Of a DNA stretch of 24,068 nucleotides, positions 6,965-14,484 are shown in pieces. Position 1 is the first letter of the stretch. Each line of letters starts with the position of its first letter. The stretch lies in assembly GCA_900771955.1 (NCBI GenBank), contig CAAGPW010000278.1, forward strand, positions 1 through 24,068, given 5' to 3'. The translations under genes and the position numbers were made by a program. The notes beneath the pieces were generated by a model. It worked only from the letters and a program-made list of their open reading frames with translations. It was not told the origin of the DNA and did not search any database. Source of the stretch: Lachnospiraceae bacterium (lineage in GTDB: Bacteria > Bacillota > Clostridia > Lachnospirales > Lachnospiraceae).

Positions 6965-8383
6965 ATGAAGACCTTTTTAAATTCAGTCAAAAAATACTTT
7001 GCTGATTTCGGAAAAGCCGTGGCAAAGGGCGATATCTGGTGCAAGCTTTCCCTGTTGGTGCTGGGTGCCGGATACTGGGGACGGAAACAGATCGTAAAGG
7101 GAATTCTAATGACCGCCATCGAGGTGATCGTGATCCTGTTTACCGGACTTTTTTCTATCAATTATATTAAAGATCTGAATACGCTTGGTACGGTACAGTA
7201 TGAAGCCGCATTTGATCCGCTGACCATGAAAAACACAGTTAATGATTACGACAACTCACTGCTCATCCTTTTGTATGGCATCGTGGGTCTTCTGGTAATC
7301 GTGGCGTTCATATTTTTATACATAAGCAACATGAAAGCGGTATATCGCCTCCAGCTTATGAAGGAAGAAGGAGAACACATCAATACTTTTGGGGAAGATG
7401 TGAAATCCCTGTTCAACGGAAAATTTTACATTACCTTACTTACACTGCCGAGTATCGGCGTTATCATGATGAATATCATACCGATCCTGTTCATGTCATG
7501 TGTGGCATTTACAAACTATGATATCAATCATATGCCTCCAAACTACCTGTTCACCTGGGTAGGACTTCAGAACTTTAAGGATATGTTAAGCGGCGGCACG
7601 ACCATCACATTTTCATACGCGTTCATCCGGATCCTGGCATGGACACTGATCTGGGCGGTGCTTGCGACATTTACGACATTCATCGGTGGTATTTTACTGG
7701 CAAAGCTCATCAACCATGAGCATACCTACTTCAAGAAGATGTGGAGATCGCTCTTTGTAGTGACGATCGCGATCCCGCAGTTCGTAACCTTACTTCTGGT
7801 AAGTAAAATGTTCAGCGATCACGGTATCGTGAACACGCTCTGTTCCAACATTGGACTGACCGGCTGGCTCAACGACATCGGACTGGTTTCCGGAAGTTAT
7901 ATTCCGTTTCTGTCAAAGCCGGGCTGGGCACATGTGATGATCATTTTGATCAACATCTGGGTCGGCGTTCCGTATCAGATGTTATCGGCAACCGGAATCC
8001 TTATGAATATTCCGACAGACCAGCTGGAAAGCGCCCGCATTGACGGCGCGAACAAATGGCAGATCTTCTGGAAGATCACAATGCCGTATGTCCTGTTTAT
8101 CTGTGGACCTTCTCTGGTACAGGGCGTGATCGCAAACATCAACAACTTTAACGTTATTTACCTGCTCACAAGTACAACTGCCACGGCAAATATGGCGTTT
8201 GCGAACTCCAACGCCAAGGAGACAGACCTCCTTATCACCTGGCTGTTTACATTGACAAACGATAACTCAAACTACAAGATGGCGTCCGTAATCGGTATTA
8301 TTTCCTTCGCTATCTGTGCCCTTCTTACACTGCTTAGTTACACCAGAATGATCAGTGGCGACAAAGAGGAGGTATATCAATAA
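6965..8383 (+). CDS. Sugar ABC transporter permease, MalF/GanP-like
   Basis: This integral membrane subunit of 472 residues is predicted to form half of the oligosaccharide channel. The long N-terminal part carries extra membrane spans (about 46-65 and 97-121) before the core permease domain, as in MalF and GanP. The cytoplasmic EAA loop, which docks the ATPase, is at 355-374 (ESARIDGANKWQIFWKITMP). Start choice: AGGGAG at 6952-6957 is 7 nt before ATG 6965; an in-frame start at 6917 lies inside the intercistronic hairpin and adds 16 unlikely residues. The TAA stop overlaps the next ATG by one base (TAATG), indicating coupled translation. No ATPase gene follows, so an ATPase encoded elsewhere (MsmX/UgpC-like) is required. 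Confidence 0.9.
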   Translation: MKTFLNSVKKYFADFGKAVAKGDIWCKLSLLVLGAGYWGRKQIVKGILMTAIEVIVILFTGLFSINYIKDLNTLGTVQYEAAFDPLTMKNTVNDYDNSLLILLYGIVGLLVIVAFIFLYISNMKAVYRLQLMKEEGEHINTFGEDVKSLFNGKFYITLLTLPSIGVIMMNIIPILFMSCVAFTNYDINHMPPNYLFTWVGLQNFKDMLSGGTTITFSYAFIRILAWTLIWAVLATFTTFIGGILLAKLINHEHTYFKKMWRSLFVVTIAIPQFVTLLLVSKMFSDHGIVNTLCSNIGLTGWLNDIGLVSGSYIPFLSKPGWAHVMIILINIWVGVPYQMLSATGILMNIPTDQLESARIDGANKWQIFWKITMPYVLFICGPSLVQGVIANINNFNVIYLLTSTTATANMAFANSNAKETDLLITWLFTLTNDNSNYKMASVIGIISFAICALLTLLSYTRMISGDKEEVYQ

Positions 8384-9228
8384 TGAGAAAGAAAACTTGG
8401 AAAATAATTGTAAGACACCTGGTACTTGCTTTCCTCGCATTTATCTGGCTGATCCCGATCGTGTGGCTGGTTGTTACTTCACTCTCCACAACAAAGGGCG
8501 TAAGCTACCAGCACTTTTTCCCGTCACACTGGACACTTGGAAATTATCACCAGCTGTTTTTTCAGACAGATACCGCGGCGAACTTCCCGGCATGGTTTAA
8601 AAATACGTTTATCATAGCATTTTTTACCTGTATTGTTTCATCCGCATTTGTACTGATGGTTTCCTACGCATTCAGCTGTATGAGATTTAAAGCGAGAAAA
8701 CCGCTCATGAGCTTTTCGATCATCCTTGGAATGTTCCCTGGCGTACTTTCCATGATCGCGGTTTACTTCGTATTAAAAATGCTCGGACTTACCGATTCAC
8801 TTGCAGGACTGGTCATTGTCTATTCGGCGGGTTCCGGACTCGGATTTCTGGTATTGAAGGGATTCTTCGATACGATTCCGGCTTCCCTGCGTGAGGCGGC
8901 ACGCCTGGAAGGAGCATCCGAGGCAACGATTTTTACAAAGATCATCATTCCGCTTTCCAAACCGATGATCGTGTATACCATCATCAATGCGTTCTTAAAT
9001 CCATGGATGGATTTCGTTATGGCGCGTATCATGATCAAATCCAAAGATTCTGCGGACTGGACCGTAGCGATCGGACTTTACAACCTGCTTCAGAAGACCC
9101 TGATCGGTGATTACTTCTCTATCTTCTGTGCCGGCGGTGTAATGATCGCAATACCGATCTCGATCCTCTTTGTAGTAATGCAGAAGTTCTATGTAGAAGG
9201 AGTTACAGGCGGAGCAGTAAAAGGTTAA
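8383..9228 (+). CDS. Sugar ABC transporter permease, MalG/GanQ-like
   Basis: This is the second permease subunit, 281 residues, partnering the MalF-like protein. It has an N-terminal membrane span (about 9-32) with the family-typical PIVWLVVTSLS exit and a core of further spans. The EAA docking loop is at 171-190 (EAARLEGASEATIFTKIIIP), followed by PLSKPM. Its ATG overlaps the stop of the preceding gene by one base. The C-terminal KFYVEGVTGGAVKG is a characteristic MalG-family ending. Function in importing galactan oligosaccharides is inferred from position between the binding protein and the galactan enzymes. Confidence 0.92.
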   Translation: MRKKTWKIIVRHLVLAFLAFIWLIPIVWLVVTSLSTTKGVSYQHFFPSHWTLGNYHQLFFQTDTAANFPAWFKNTFIIAFFTCIVSSAFVLMVSYAFSCMRFKARKPLMSFSIILGMFPGVLSMIAVYFVLKMLGLTDSLAGLVIVYSAGSGLGFLVLKGFFDTIPASLREAARLEGASEATIFTKIIIPLSKPMIVYTIINAFLNPWMDFVMARIMIKSKDSADWTVAIGLYNLLQKTLIGDYFSIFCAGGVMIAIPISILFVVMQKFYVEGVTGGAVKG

Positions 9229-9256
9229 TTACATTTATAATAAGGAGAAAAGAAAA

Positions 9257-11107
9257 ATGGATAAATTCGTATTAAATCTTATTCATCGTCCGGAAATGGT
9301 TCCAGAATATTCTGCGACTGTGACAGGACAGGGAAAAGAAGAAGATATCGGAGATAAGGCGCTGCTTACCGAATCTCTGGATATTTTCAAGACACAGCAG
9401 AGACTTGCGCATGAGAACGGCTTAAAGGTAACGATCCAGATGACCTATGCTTCTCTTTTCAATGATGAAGCGGTAGAGATCGCAAAACACGATCATGAAG
9501 TATACGGCGATGAGATCGCATTATCCTTACTTGGTCTGCCGTGCGAGGAATTCCGTGAAAAATACAAAACAAAAGATTTCTGTATCTGGATGTTTTCCAT
9601 GGAAGACAAAAAAGCGATCGTAAATGATGTATTTGAAAAATTCCACGACAGATTTGGCTTCTATCCGGAGTCCACAGGTTCCTATTATATGGATGCGGAT
9701 CTGACCAATTACATCAAGGCAACTTATCCGACCGTAAAATGTGCGGTTGCAACCTGCTGGGAGGAAGGCCCGAAGGCATACCATACCTGCAACAACTCCT
9801 GGTATACCTTATTTGATGGCGGCCCATGGGCGCCGTGGATCCCGTCCAAGCAGAACACACACGCACCGGCGGCAAACAAAGAGGAAGACAGTGGTATTGT
9901 AGCAATTCCGCATCTTTCCCGTGACCTGATCGCGTGCTATGATGGAAATGGTTCCAACTTTGGAACACATCCGCAGAACGTACTCCGTGGTATGATCTAT
10001 GATACCAAGACATGGGAATATCCATATCTGTACAACCTGATTGACCAGTATCGTTCCCTGGAGAAGTACAACAACGGATATTCCTACAACATGATGTTCG
10101 TTGGACCGGGCTGGATGAACAAGATGGGACGCTGGGAGCAGCCGTATGAGCTTCTCTACAAATCCTACAGCGATGGATGCGCTTACTATGGCAAGCTGAA
10201 AAAAGAAGGCCAGCTGATCGATATGACAATGTCTGAGTTCGCAGACTACTATCGTGAGAAGAAAGGCGTAAACCAGAACAATTACAATGAGCCGGAATGC
10301 GCACTGTGGAGAGATATCTTATATGGATCTGACAAACAGTTATTCTGGTACTGCGATCCGTACATGAGAGCATGTGTCAATATGGATCAGGGCGGTGCGA
10401 TCGTGGATCTTCGTCCTTACGCAGCAAAACTGGAGTGGCCGGTTGGTATCGGAACCAAGCATGTGCAGGATGCGTCCTACCCATTCCTGATCCAGGAGAA
10501 ATACCGTGCAGGTTATTTCACACACTACGCAGGAGAAGGAACTGTAAGAAGCGCGAAGCTTTCTTACAAAGGAGAGGAAGTAGACCTTTGTCTCTGCCCG
10601 ACACACGCACACTTCTCGCAGGAAGGCAAGACAAGAATCCTTACACTTGATCCGGTTACGATCGAGTTCCGTGATCTGACTGTAAAATTACAGACGAAAG
10701 AATATTTCGAGGAAGGATCTTCCAACATCAAGATCGAGAGAACAATCCTTGAGATGAGCAACCCGGACGCAGAAGTAACCTTAAATGAATACATGGTTGC
10801 ATGCTACGGCACAACGGAATATTCCGAAGATATGTCCCACATCACATTAAAGATTGACGGACCGGAAGAAAAGACCATCAATTACGAATACAAATGTCGT
10901 GAAGAAGGCGTAAAGGGTGCCACAGAGGTTTCCGCAGTCATTCCTGAAATTGAGACACGGGTATCCATGACAGCATCTGACGCGGAAGCGGAAGGTTATG
11001 TAAAAGAAGGATATGCATTCTCCCCGATGTTCACATTGGGTTACAGAAAAACAATCTCAGATAAGGAGGTATTTGCGACATGGCTCAACTTGGCAAAGGC
11101 AAATTAA
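9257..11107 (+). CDS. Protein of unrecognised family in the galactan operon; candidate intracellular glycosidase
   Basis: This is a 616-residue cytosolic protein (no signal peptide or membrane spans), preceded by a good site (AAGGAG, 9242-9247). I cannot place it in a named enzyme family. The N-terminal half resembles the (beta/alpha)-barrel of GH57/polysaccharide-deacetylase folds: GLKVTIQMTYASLF (55-68), then HDHEVYGDEIALSLLG (78-93), then GFYPESTGSYYMDADL (134-149) with candidate catalytic acids E138, D146 and D148. Aromatic-rich segments (WYTLFDGGPWAPW, 182-194) suggest sugar binding. Residues from about 380 on look like an all-beta domain. The architecture may correspond to DUF3863/DUF3864 proteins; this is from memory and uncertain. 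It follows the permeases where B. subtilis carries the GH42 galactosidase ganA, so breakdown of imported galacto-oligosaccharides is the leading inference. The codon use looks strongly biased, suggesting high expression. Confidence 0.6.
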   Translation: MDKFVLNLIHRPEMVPEYSATVTGQGKEEDIGDKALLTESLDIFKTQQRLAHENGLKVTIQMTYASLFNDEAVEIAKHDHEVYGDEIALSLLGLPCEEFREKYKTKDFCIWMFSMEDKKAIVNDVFEKFHDRFGFYPESTGSYYMDADLTNYIKATYPTVKCAVATCWEEGPKAYHTCNNSWYTLFDGGPWAPWIPSKQNTHAPAANKEEDSGIVAIPHLSRDLIACYDGNGSNFGTHPQNVLRGMIYDTKTWEYPYLYNLIDQYRSLEKYNNGYSYNMMFVGPGWMNKMGRWEQPYELLYKSYSDGCAYYGKLKKEGQLIDMTMSEFADYYREKKGVNQNNYNEPECALWRDILYGSDKQLFWYCDPYMRACVNMDQGGAIVDLRPYAAKLEWPVGIGTKHVQDASYPFLIQEKYRAGYFTHYAGEGTVRSAKLSYKGEEVDLCLCPTHAHFSQEGKTRILTLDPVTIEFRDLTVKLQTKEYFEEGSSNIKIERTILEMSNPDAEVTLNEYMVACYGTTEYSEDMSHITLKIDGPEEKTINYEYKCREEGVKGATEVSAVIPEIETRVSMTASDAEAEGYVKEGYAFSPMFTLGYRKTISDKEVFATWLNLAKAN

Positions 11108-11298
11108 ATTATAGATGCCCATCCTGTTTTTTAAGAGATCTGGACATTGATATGTTTTATAACAAAGATACCGGTATTTACAGCTGTATTCGCTGCCAGT
11201 ACAGAGGAACGGAAGAAGATGTATTAGAGAAAAATGAAATGATCCGTTTCCGCTACAAAGCGATGCACGAGAGAATTACAAAGTTTGATTTTGATTAA
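11080..11298 (+). CDS. Small zinc-ribbon protein
   Basis: This 72-residue protein has two Cys-x2-Cys knuckles, CPSC (about 13-16) and CIRC (about 36-39), spaced as in a single zinc ribbon, with an acidic/aromatic C-terminal tail. A strong AAGGAGG (11063-11069) lies inside the end of the preceding gene, and the reading frames overlap by 28 bp, which supports genuine translation. Such short LNYRCPSC-type ribbons are, as I recall, common hypothetical proteins in Lachnospiraceae, so the link to galactan metabolism may be only positional. No function is assigned. Nucleic-acid binding or a structural cofactor role is possible. Confidence 0.75.
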   Translation: MAQLGKGKLNYRCPSCFLRDLDIDMFYNKDTGIYSCIRCQYRGTEEDVLEKNEMIRFRYKAMHERITKFDFD

Positions 11299-11337
11299 AA
11301 ACAGAAGCTGCCGTACAAATGTGCGGCAGCTGTTTTC
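11297..11337 (+). terminator. Imperfect intra-operon terminator before the cytosolic GH53 gene
   Basis: AAAACA and GCTGCCG on the left, separated by a 3-nt bulge, pair with CGGCAGC-TGTTTT on the right. The T-tract is short and interrupted (TGTTTTC). It probably ends most transcripts of the transporter operon but may leak into the GH53 gene 48 bp further on, which shows no promoter of its own. Confidence 0.7.
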
Positions 11338-11384
11338 AAATAGGAAAATGGGAATTGTCATGCAGAAAAAAGAAGGAGAACGAT

Positions 11385-12497
11385 ATGAAATTTGTCAAGG
11401 GAATGGATTTATCAACTTTGCTGGAACTGGAAAAATGTGGAGCAAAGTATTATGTTGATGGAACGGAAATGGATATTTTGGACATCATGAAAAAATATGA
11501 TGTGGATACGATCCGCATCCGTCTGTGGAATGATCCGTGGTCGGAAAGCGGAGAATCTTACGGCGCGGGAGAAAATGACTTAAAGACCACGCTTGCGATC
11601 GCAAAGAAAGTGACAGACGCAGGGCTTGGTGTGCTGTTAAATTTCCACTACAGCGATTTCTGGGCGGATCCCGGAAAACAGATAAAGCCCAAGGCATGGG
11701 AAGGTTACAGCGTAGAAGAGCTGGAGCAGGCAGTTTATGATTTTACTGCGGACACGATGAAAGTATTCAGAGAAAACGGCATCAACACGACAATGGTGCA
11801 GGTTGGAAACGAGCTTTCCAACGGACTGCTCTGGCCGGAAGGAAAAGTTCCGAATTATGATAACATCGCGAAGTTTGTCAATGCGGGCATCCGTGGCGTG
11901 CGCGCAGTGGAGAAGGATGTGCCGATCATGATCCATCTTGACAATGGCGGAAACAATGCGCTTTACCGCGAGTGGTTTGATGAATTTACAAAACGTGGGG
12001 AAGATTTCCAGATCATTGGTCTGTCATACTATCCGTTCTGGCATGGAACGCTGGATATGCTGACAGACAATATGAATGATATTGCAGAGCGTTACGGAAA
12101 GGATCTTGTGATCGCGGAAGTTTCGATGGGCTATACGATGGAGGATTATAAGGCTTACGAAAAGCTTTCGGATAAGGAAAGAAAAGGTTACGCGACCAGA
12201 CCGGAGCTGGTGGAAAAGATCGAGTATCCGATGACGGTTCAGGGACAGTGCGATTTTATGGAAGATTTCTTAAAACGCATCAGTCACATCAAAGGAAACA
12301 GGGGAAAGGGCTTTTTCTACTGGGAGCCGGCGTGGATTCCGGTTGCCGGTTCCGGATGGGCGACTCCTGCATCTTTAAAATATATGAATGACAAAGGCCC
12401 GTGCGGGAATGAATGGGCAAACCAGGCATTGTTTGATTACGACGGAAATGCGCTTCCAACCTGGAATCTGATCCGGGATTTTAAGGCGCAGGATTAA
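11385..12497 (+). CDS. Cytoplasmic GH53 endo-beta-1,4-galactanase
   Basis: This is a 370-residue, single-domain GH53 enzyme without signal peptide or accessory modules, so it should act inside the cell on imported galacto-oligosaccharides. The acid/base is E143 in VGNELSNG, the nucleophile is E245 in VIAEVSMGY, and FHYSDFWADP, IGLSYYPFWHGT and GFFYWEPAWIP are family signatures. I moved the start from an in-frame ATG at 11319 to 11385 because the former lies in the terminator and the latter follows GAAGGAGAA (11371-11379). It shares the catalytic core of the surface galactanase at 3236 but is clearly diverged, not a recent duplicate. A cytosolic partner to a surface GH53 suggests that oligomers longer than galactobiose are imported. 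Exo-type or short-chain specificity is possible. Confidence 0.9.
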   Translation: MKFVKGMDLSTLLELEKCGAKYYVDGTEMDILDIMKKYDVDTIRIRLWNDPWSESGESYGAGENDLKTTLAIAKKVTDAGLGVLLNFHYSDFWADPGKQIKPKAWEGYSVEELEQAVYDFTADTMKVFRENGINTTMVQVGNELSNGLLWPEGKVPNYDNIAKFVNAGIRGVRAVEKDVPIMIHLDNGGNNALYREWFDEFTKRGEDFQIIGLSYYPFWHGTLDMLTDNMNDIAERYGKDLVIAEVSMGYTMEDYKAYEKLSDKERKGYATRPELVEKIEYPMTVQGQCDFMEDFLKRISHIKGNRGKGFFYWEPAWIPVAGSGWATPASLKYMNDKGPCGNEWANQALFDYDGNALPTWNLIRDFKAQD

Positions 12498-12513
12498 ACT
12501 GGACAGTTTTTTT
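12496..12513 (+). terminator. Weak terminator-like hairpin after the cytosolic GH53
   Basis: AAACT (12496-12500) and AGTTT (12505-12509) flank a GGAC loop and run into seven T residues (12507-12513), overlapping the GH53 stop. The stem is only 5 bp, so efficiency is doubtful. Confidence 0.35.
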
Positions 12514-12523
12514 CTGATTAAGG

Positions 12524-12552
12524 TTAAAAATTATTTTCCACTGTGCTATAAT
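12524..12552 (+). promoter_or_regulatory. Extended -10 promoter of the MATE gene
   Basis: The -10 is a perfect TATAAT (12547-12552) preceded by TGTGC, giving the extended TGn motif. The -35 is TTAAAA (12524-12529) with a 17-bp spacer. It lies about 40 bp before the GTG start. Confidence 0.82.
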
Positions 12553-12590
12553 AACAGACAGTCTGATGATAGAAATTAAGGTGAGAGAAA

Positions 12591-13943
12591 GTGGAAAGTA
12601 ACAATAAGACAGAACTTATGACAGAGGGCGGCATCGCAAAGAAAATATTTTTCTTTTCGGTGCCGCTTATTCTGGGTAATCTGCTGCAGCAGTTATACAA
12701 TACGGCAGATTCCGTTATTGTGGGAAATTTTGTGGGAAGCAATGCACTGGCAGCGGTCGGTTCGAGCACATCGATCATTTGTCTTCTGATCTCATTTGCT
12801 CAGGGTGTGGCAGTCGGCGCTGGCGTGATCGTGGCGCAGCATCTTGGAGCAAAGGAAAAACAGGGCGTGGAGGATGCGGTGCATACCGCACTTGCACTGT
12901 CTGCAATTCTTGGTGTGATCATAACTGCGGGTGGGGTATGCTTTAGCTATGTGCTGCTGCGCTGGATGCATACGCCGGCGGAAGTGTTTGATGATTCTGC
13001 TCTGTATTTGCAGCTTTATTTTGGAGGGCTGATTTTCAGCGTGCTTTATAACATGGCGGCGGGAATCTTAAATGCGGCAGGGAATTCCAGGCGTTCGCTG
13101 CTTTATCTGGCGATCGCATCGGTTACCAATATAGTACTGGATCTGGTGCTGATCGCAGGATTCCATATGGGAGTTGCGGGTGCGGCGGTTGCGACGGATA
13201 TCAGCCAGCTTGTCTCCTGCGTGCTGGCATTGCGTTTCCTGGGGCGTGTCCATGCAGATTACCGGGTGAGCATAAAAAAGATACGGGTGCAGAAAAAGAT
13301 GGCAGCCCGCATTATAAAAATCGGACTGCCGACCGGTATTCAGAATATGGTCATCTCATTTTCCAATGTACTTGTACAGTCCAGTGTGAACGGCTTTGGG
13401 GCTGCGGCGATGGCGGGATTCGGTGCGTATATGAAGATCGACGGCTTCAATATTCTTCCGGTCATGAGCTTCAGCATGGCGGTGACGACATTTACCGGAC
13501 AAAATTATGGCGCTGGCAAGATTGACCGTGTGAAAAAGGGCATGTGGGTGACACTTGCAATGGGCTTTGCATACACGATCCTGACAGGAATTTTGCTGCT
13601 TACCTTTGCAGATCCGCTGATGCGGATGTTTACAAAGGACGCGGAAGTGATCGCGTTTGGGAAGCTTGCCATGCACTATTTCTGTCCGTTTTATTTTCTG
13701 CTCAGTATTCTGCACGGGCTGGCGGGAACTGTGCGTGGAACGGGAAAGAGTGTGCCGCCGATGGTGATCCTTCTGACATCCTTATGTCTGTTCCGTATCA
13801 TCTGGATTCAGTTTATTCTCCCGCTTTTTGGGGCGATTGACGGAGTGTTTGTCCTGTATCCGGTGTCATGGGCATTCGGTACGGTTCTGATGATATTGTA
13901 TACATGGAAAGGAAAATGGCTGGTGGTGAAAGCAGAGACTTGA
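12591..13943 (+). CDS. MATE family efflux transporter
   Basis: This is a 450-residue integral membrane protein of the multidrug and toxic compound extrusion family, about 12 spans in two homologous halves. These proteins export drugs or metabolites with Na+ or H+ coupling. The N-terminus (IAKKIFFFSVPLILGNLLQQLYNTADSVIVGNFVG) is the classic MATE opening, and FTGQNYGAGK in the second half is another family motif. Translation starts at GTG 12591 behind AAGGTGAG (12578-12585). It has its own extended -10 promoter, so it is separate from the galactan operon. Substrate is unknown, and nothing in the context points to one. The protein is full length. Confidence 0.93.
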   Translation: MESNNKTELMTEGGIAKKIFFFSVPLILGNLLQQLYNTADSVIVGNFVGSNALAAVGSSTSIICLLISFAQGVAVGAGVIVAQHLGAKEKQGVEDAVHTALALSAILGVIITAGGVCFSYVLLRWMHTPAEVFDDSALYLQLYFGGLIFSVLYNMAAGILNAAGNSRRSLLYLAIASVTNIVLDLVLIAGFHMGVAGAAVATDISQLVSCVLALRFLGRVHADYRVSIKKIRVQKKMAARIIKIGLPTGIQNMVISFSNVLVQSSVNGFGAAAMAGFGAYMKIDGFNILPVMSFSMAVTTFTGQNYGAGKIDRVKKGMWVTLAMGFAYTILTGILLLTFADPLMRMFTKDAEVIAFGKLAMHYFCPFYFLLSILHGLAGTVRGTGKSVPPMVILLTSLCLFRIIWIQFILPLFGAIDGVFVLYPVSWAFGTVLMILYTWKGKWLVVKAET

Positions 13944-13982
13944 TTATACAGACTGTATATATACGGAGGCTATCTGATCGGA

Positions 13983-14228
13983 GTGGAGTCCTATGACAAT
14001 CCGGGCAGCACTTATTCTTATGAACTGCTTGTGCTTGACTGTACAAAACTTGCAAATGGAGATCCGGCACCGTGGATTTACACATCGGGCAGACAGACAG
14101 TTCCGGGGAACAATTTCTGGACGATCTGGCAGCCACAGTATGGATATTACTGGACATTGTTCCGCGTATATGATGCAGACGGGAATCTGATAGACGAAGA
14201 CTGCTACGGATTTCAAAATGCACAGTAA
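13983..14228 (+). CDS. Small hypothetical protein, possibly the C-terminal remnant of a larger gene
   Basis: The 81-residue frame (GTG start) has a protein-like composition: YSYELLVLDCTKLANGD, PQYGYYWTLFRVYDADGNL and CYGFQN. It has no signal peptide. The open frame actually runs back to the MATE stop codon (TGA 13941-13943), adding LYRLYIYGGYLIG, and the sequence still reads as sensible protein there. This suggests the tail of a larger, probably extracytoplasmic beta-rich protein whose 5' part has been lost. A CGGAGG (13964-13969) sits 13 nt before the GTG, too far to be convincing. Family not recognised. It may be a pseudogene. Confidence 0.4.
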   Translation: MESYDNPGSTYSYELLVLDCTKLANGDPAPWIYTSGRQTVPGNNFWTIWQPQYGYYWTLFRVYDADGNLIDEDCYGFQNAQ

Positions 14229-14286
14229 AGAAAAATTATATAAATTTGACACATTCCGGTTAATTTGTGGGTAAAAACAGTACAAT

Positions 14287-14342
14287 AAAAAACGCCGGGA
14301 GCACATGATTTTTAACAAAATCGCGTGTTCCCGGCGTTTTTT
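14287..14342. terminator. Bidirectional terminator between the orphan frame and tRNA-Ser
   Basis: AAAAAACGCCGGGAGCAC pairs with GTGTTCCCGGCGTTTTTT, with further pairing ATGATTTT/AAATCGCG-type toward the loop. There are A/T runs on both flanks, so it can stop plus-strand transcripts from the left and the minus-strand tRNA transcript from the right. Confidence 0.92.
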
Positions 14343-14349
14343 CAATGAG

Positions 14350-14437
14350 CGCAGACGGCGGGATTCGAACCCGCGTGCCGGTTGCCCGGCAAACTGATTT
14401 CGAGTCAGCCCCGTTATGACCACTTCGATACGTCTGC
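14350..14437 (-). tRNA. tRNA-Ser (anticodon CGA)
   Basis: Read on the minus strand, acceptor arm GCAGACG (5' end at 14437) pairs with CGTCTGC, followed by discriminator G (14350). The anticodon loop CTCGAAA gives anticodon CGA (plus-strand TCG at 14400-14402), reading serine UCG. The long variable arm GCCGGGCAACCGGC identifies a class II (serine) tRNA, and the T-arm is GCGGGTTCGAATCCCGC. The total is 88 nt. CCA is not encoded. Confidence 0.96.
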
Positions 14438-14456
14438 AAAACAAACTAACTTCTAC

Positions 14457-14484
14457 ATTATATCATAAAAAAAGCGAAATGCAA
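14457..14484 (-). promoter_or_regulatory. Promoter of tRNA-Ser
   Basis: On the minus strand, TTGCAT (14479-14484) and a perfect TATAAT (14457-14462) are separated by 16 bp, with the -10 about 20 bp before the tRNA 5' end. The rest of the 260-bp gap to the next gene (to 14697) is very AT-rich, and I see no convincing plus-strand promoter in it. Confidence 0.7.

Noticed and set aside
9714..10373. 219-residue minus-strand open frame inside the 616-residue gene
   Set aside because: Arg/Cys/His/Ser-rich shadow translation; the plus-strand frame has coherent protein features and a ribosome site.
11319..11384. Upstream in-frame ATG extending the cytosolic GH53 by 22 residues
   Set aside because: It lies inside the terminator hairpin, adds non-homologous residues and has no ribosome site, whereas ATG 11385 has a strong one.
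13941..13943. Stop-codon readthrough joining the MATE protein to the downstream frame
   Set aside because: The MATE protein is full length at this TGA and the downstream sequence is unrelated to transporters; a gene remnant is simpler. No readthrough signal was recognised.
13993..14190. 65-residue frame from ATG 13993 with a nearby GGAG
   Set aside because: Out of frame with the better 81-residue frame; low-quality, Arg/Ser/His-rich translation typical of a shadow frame.
14246..14251. TTGACA resembling a -35 box after the orphan frame
   Set aside because: No -10 lies 16-18 bp downstream; the nearest TACAAT is about 29 bp away and a terminator follows at once.
14350..14437. tRNA-Ser as the attachment site of an island containing the Ugp-like cassette
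   Set aside because: The tRNA 3' end faces left, away from that cassette, and I found no repeat of the tRNA end and no integrase gene.
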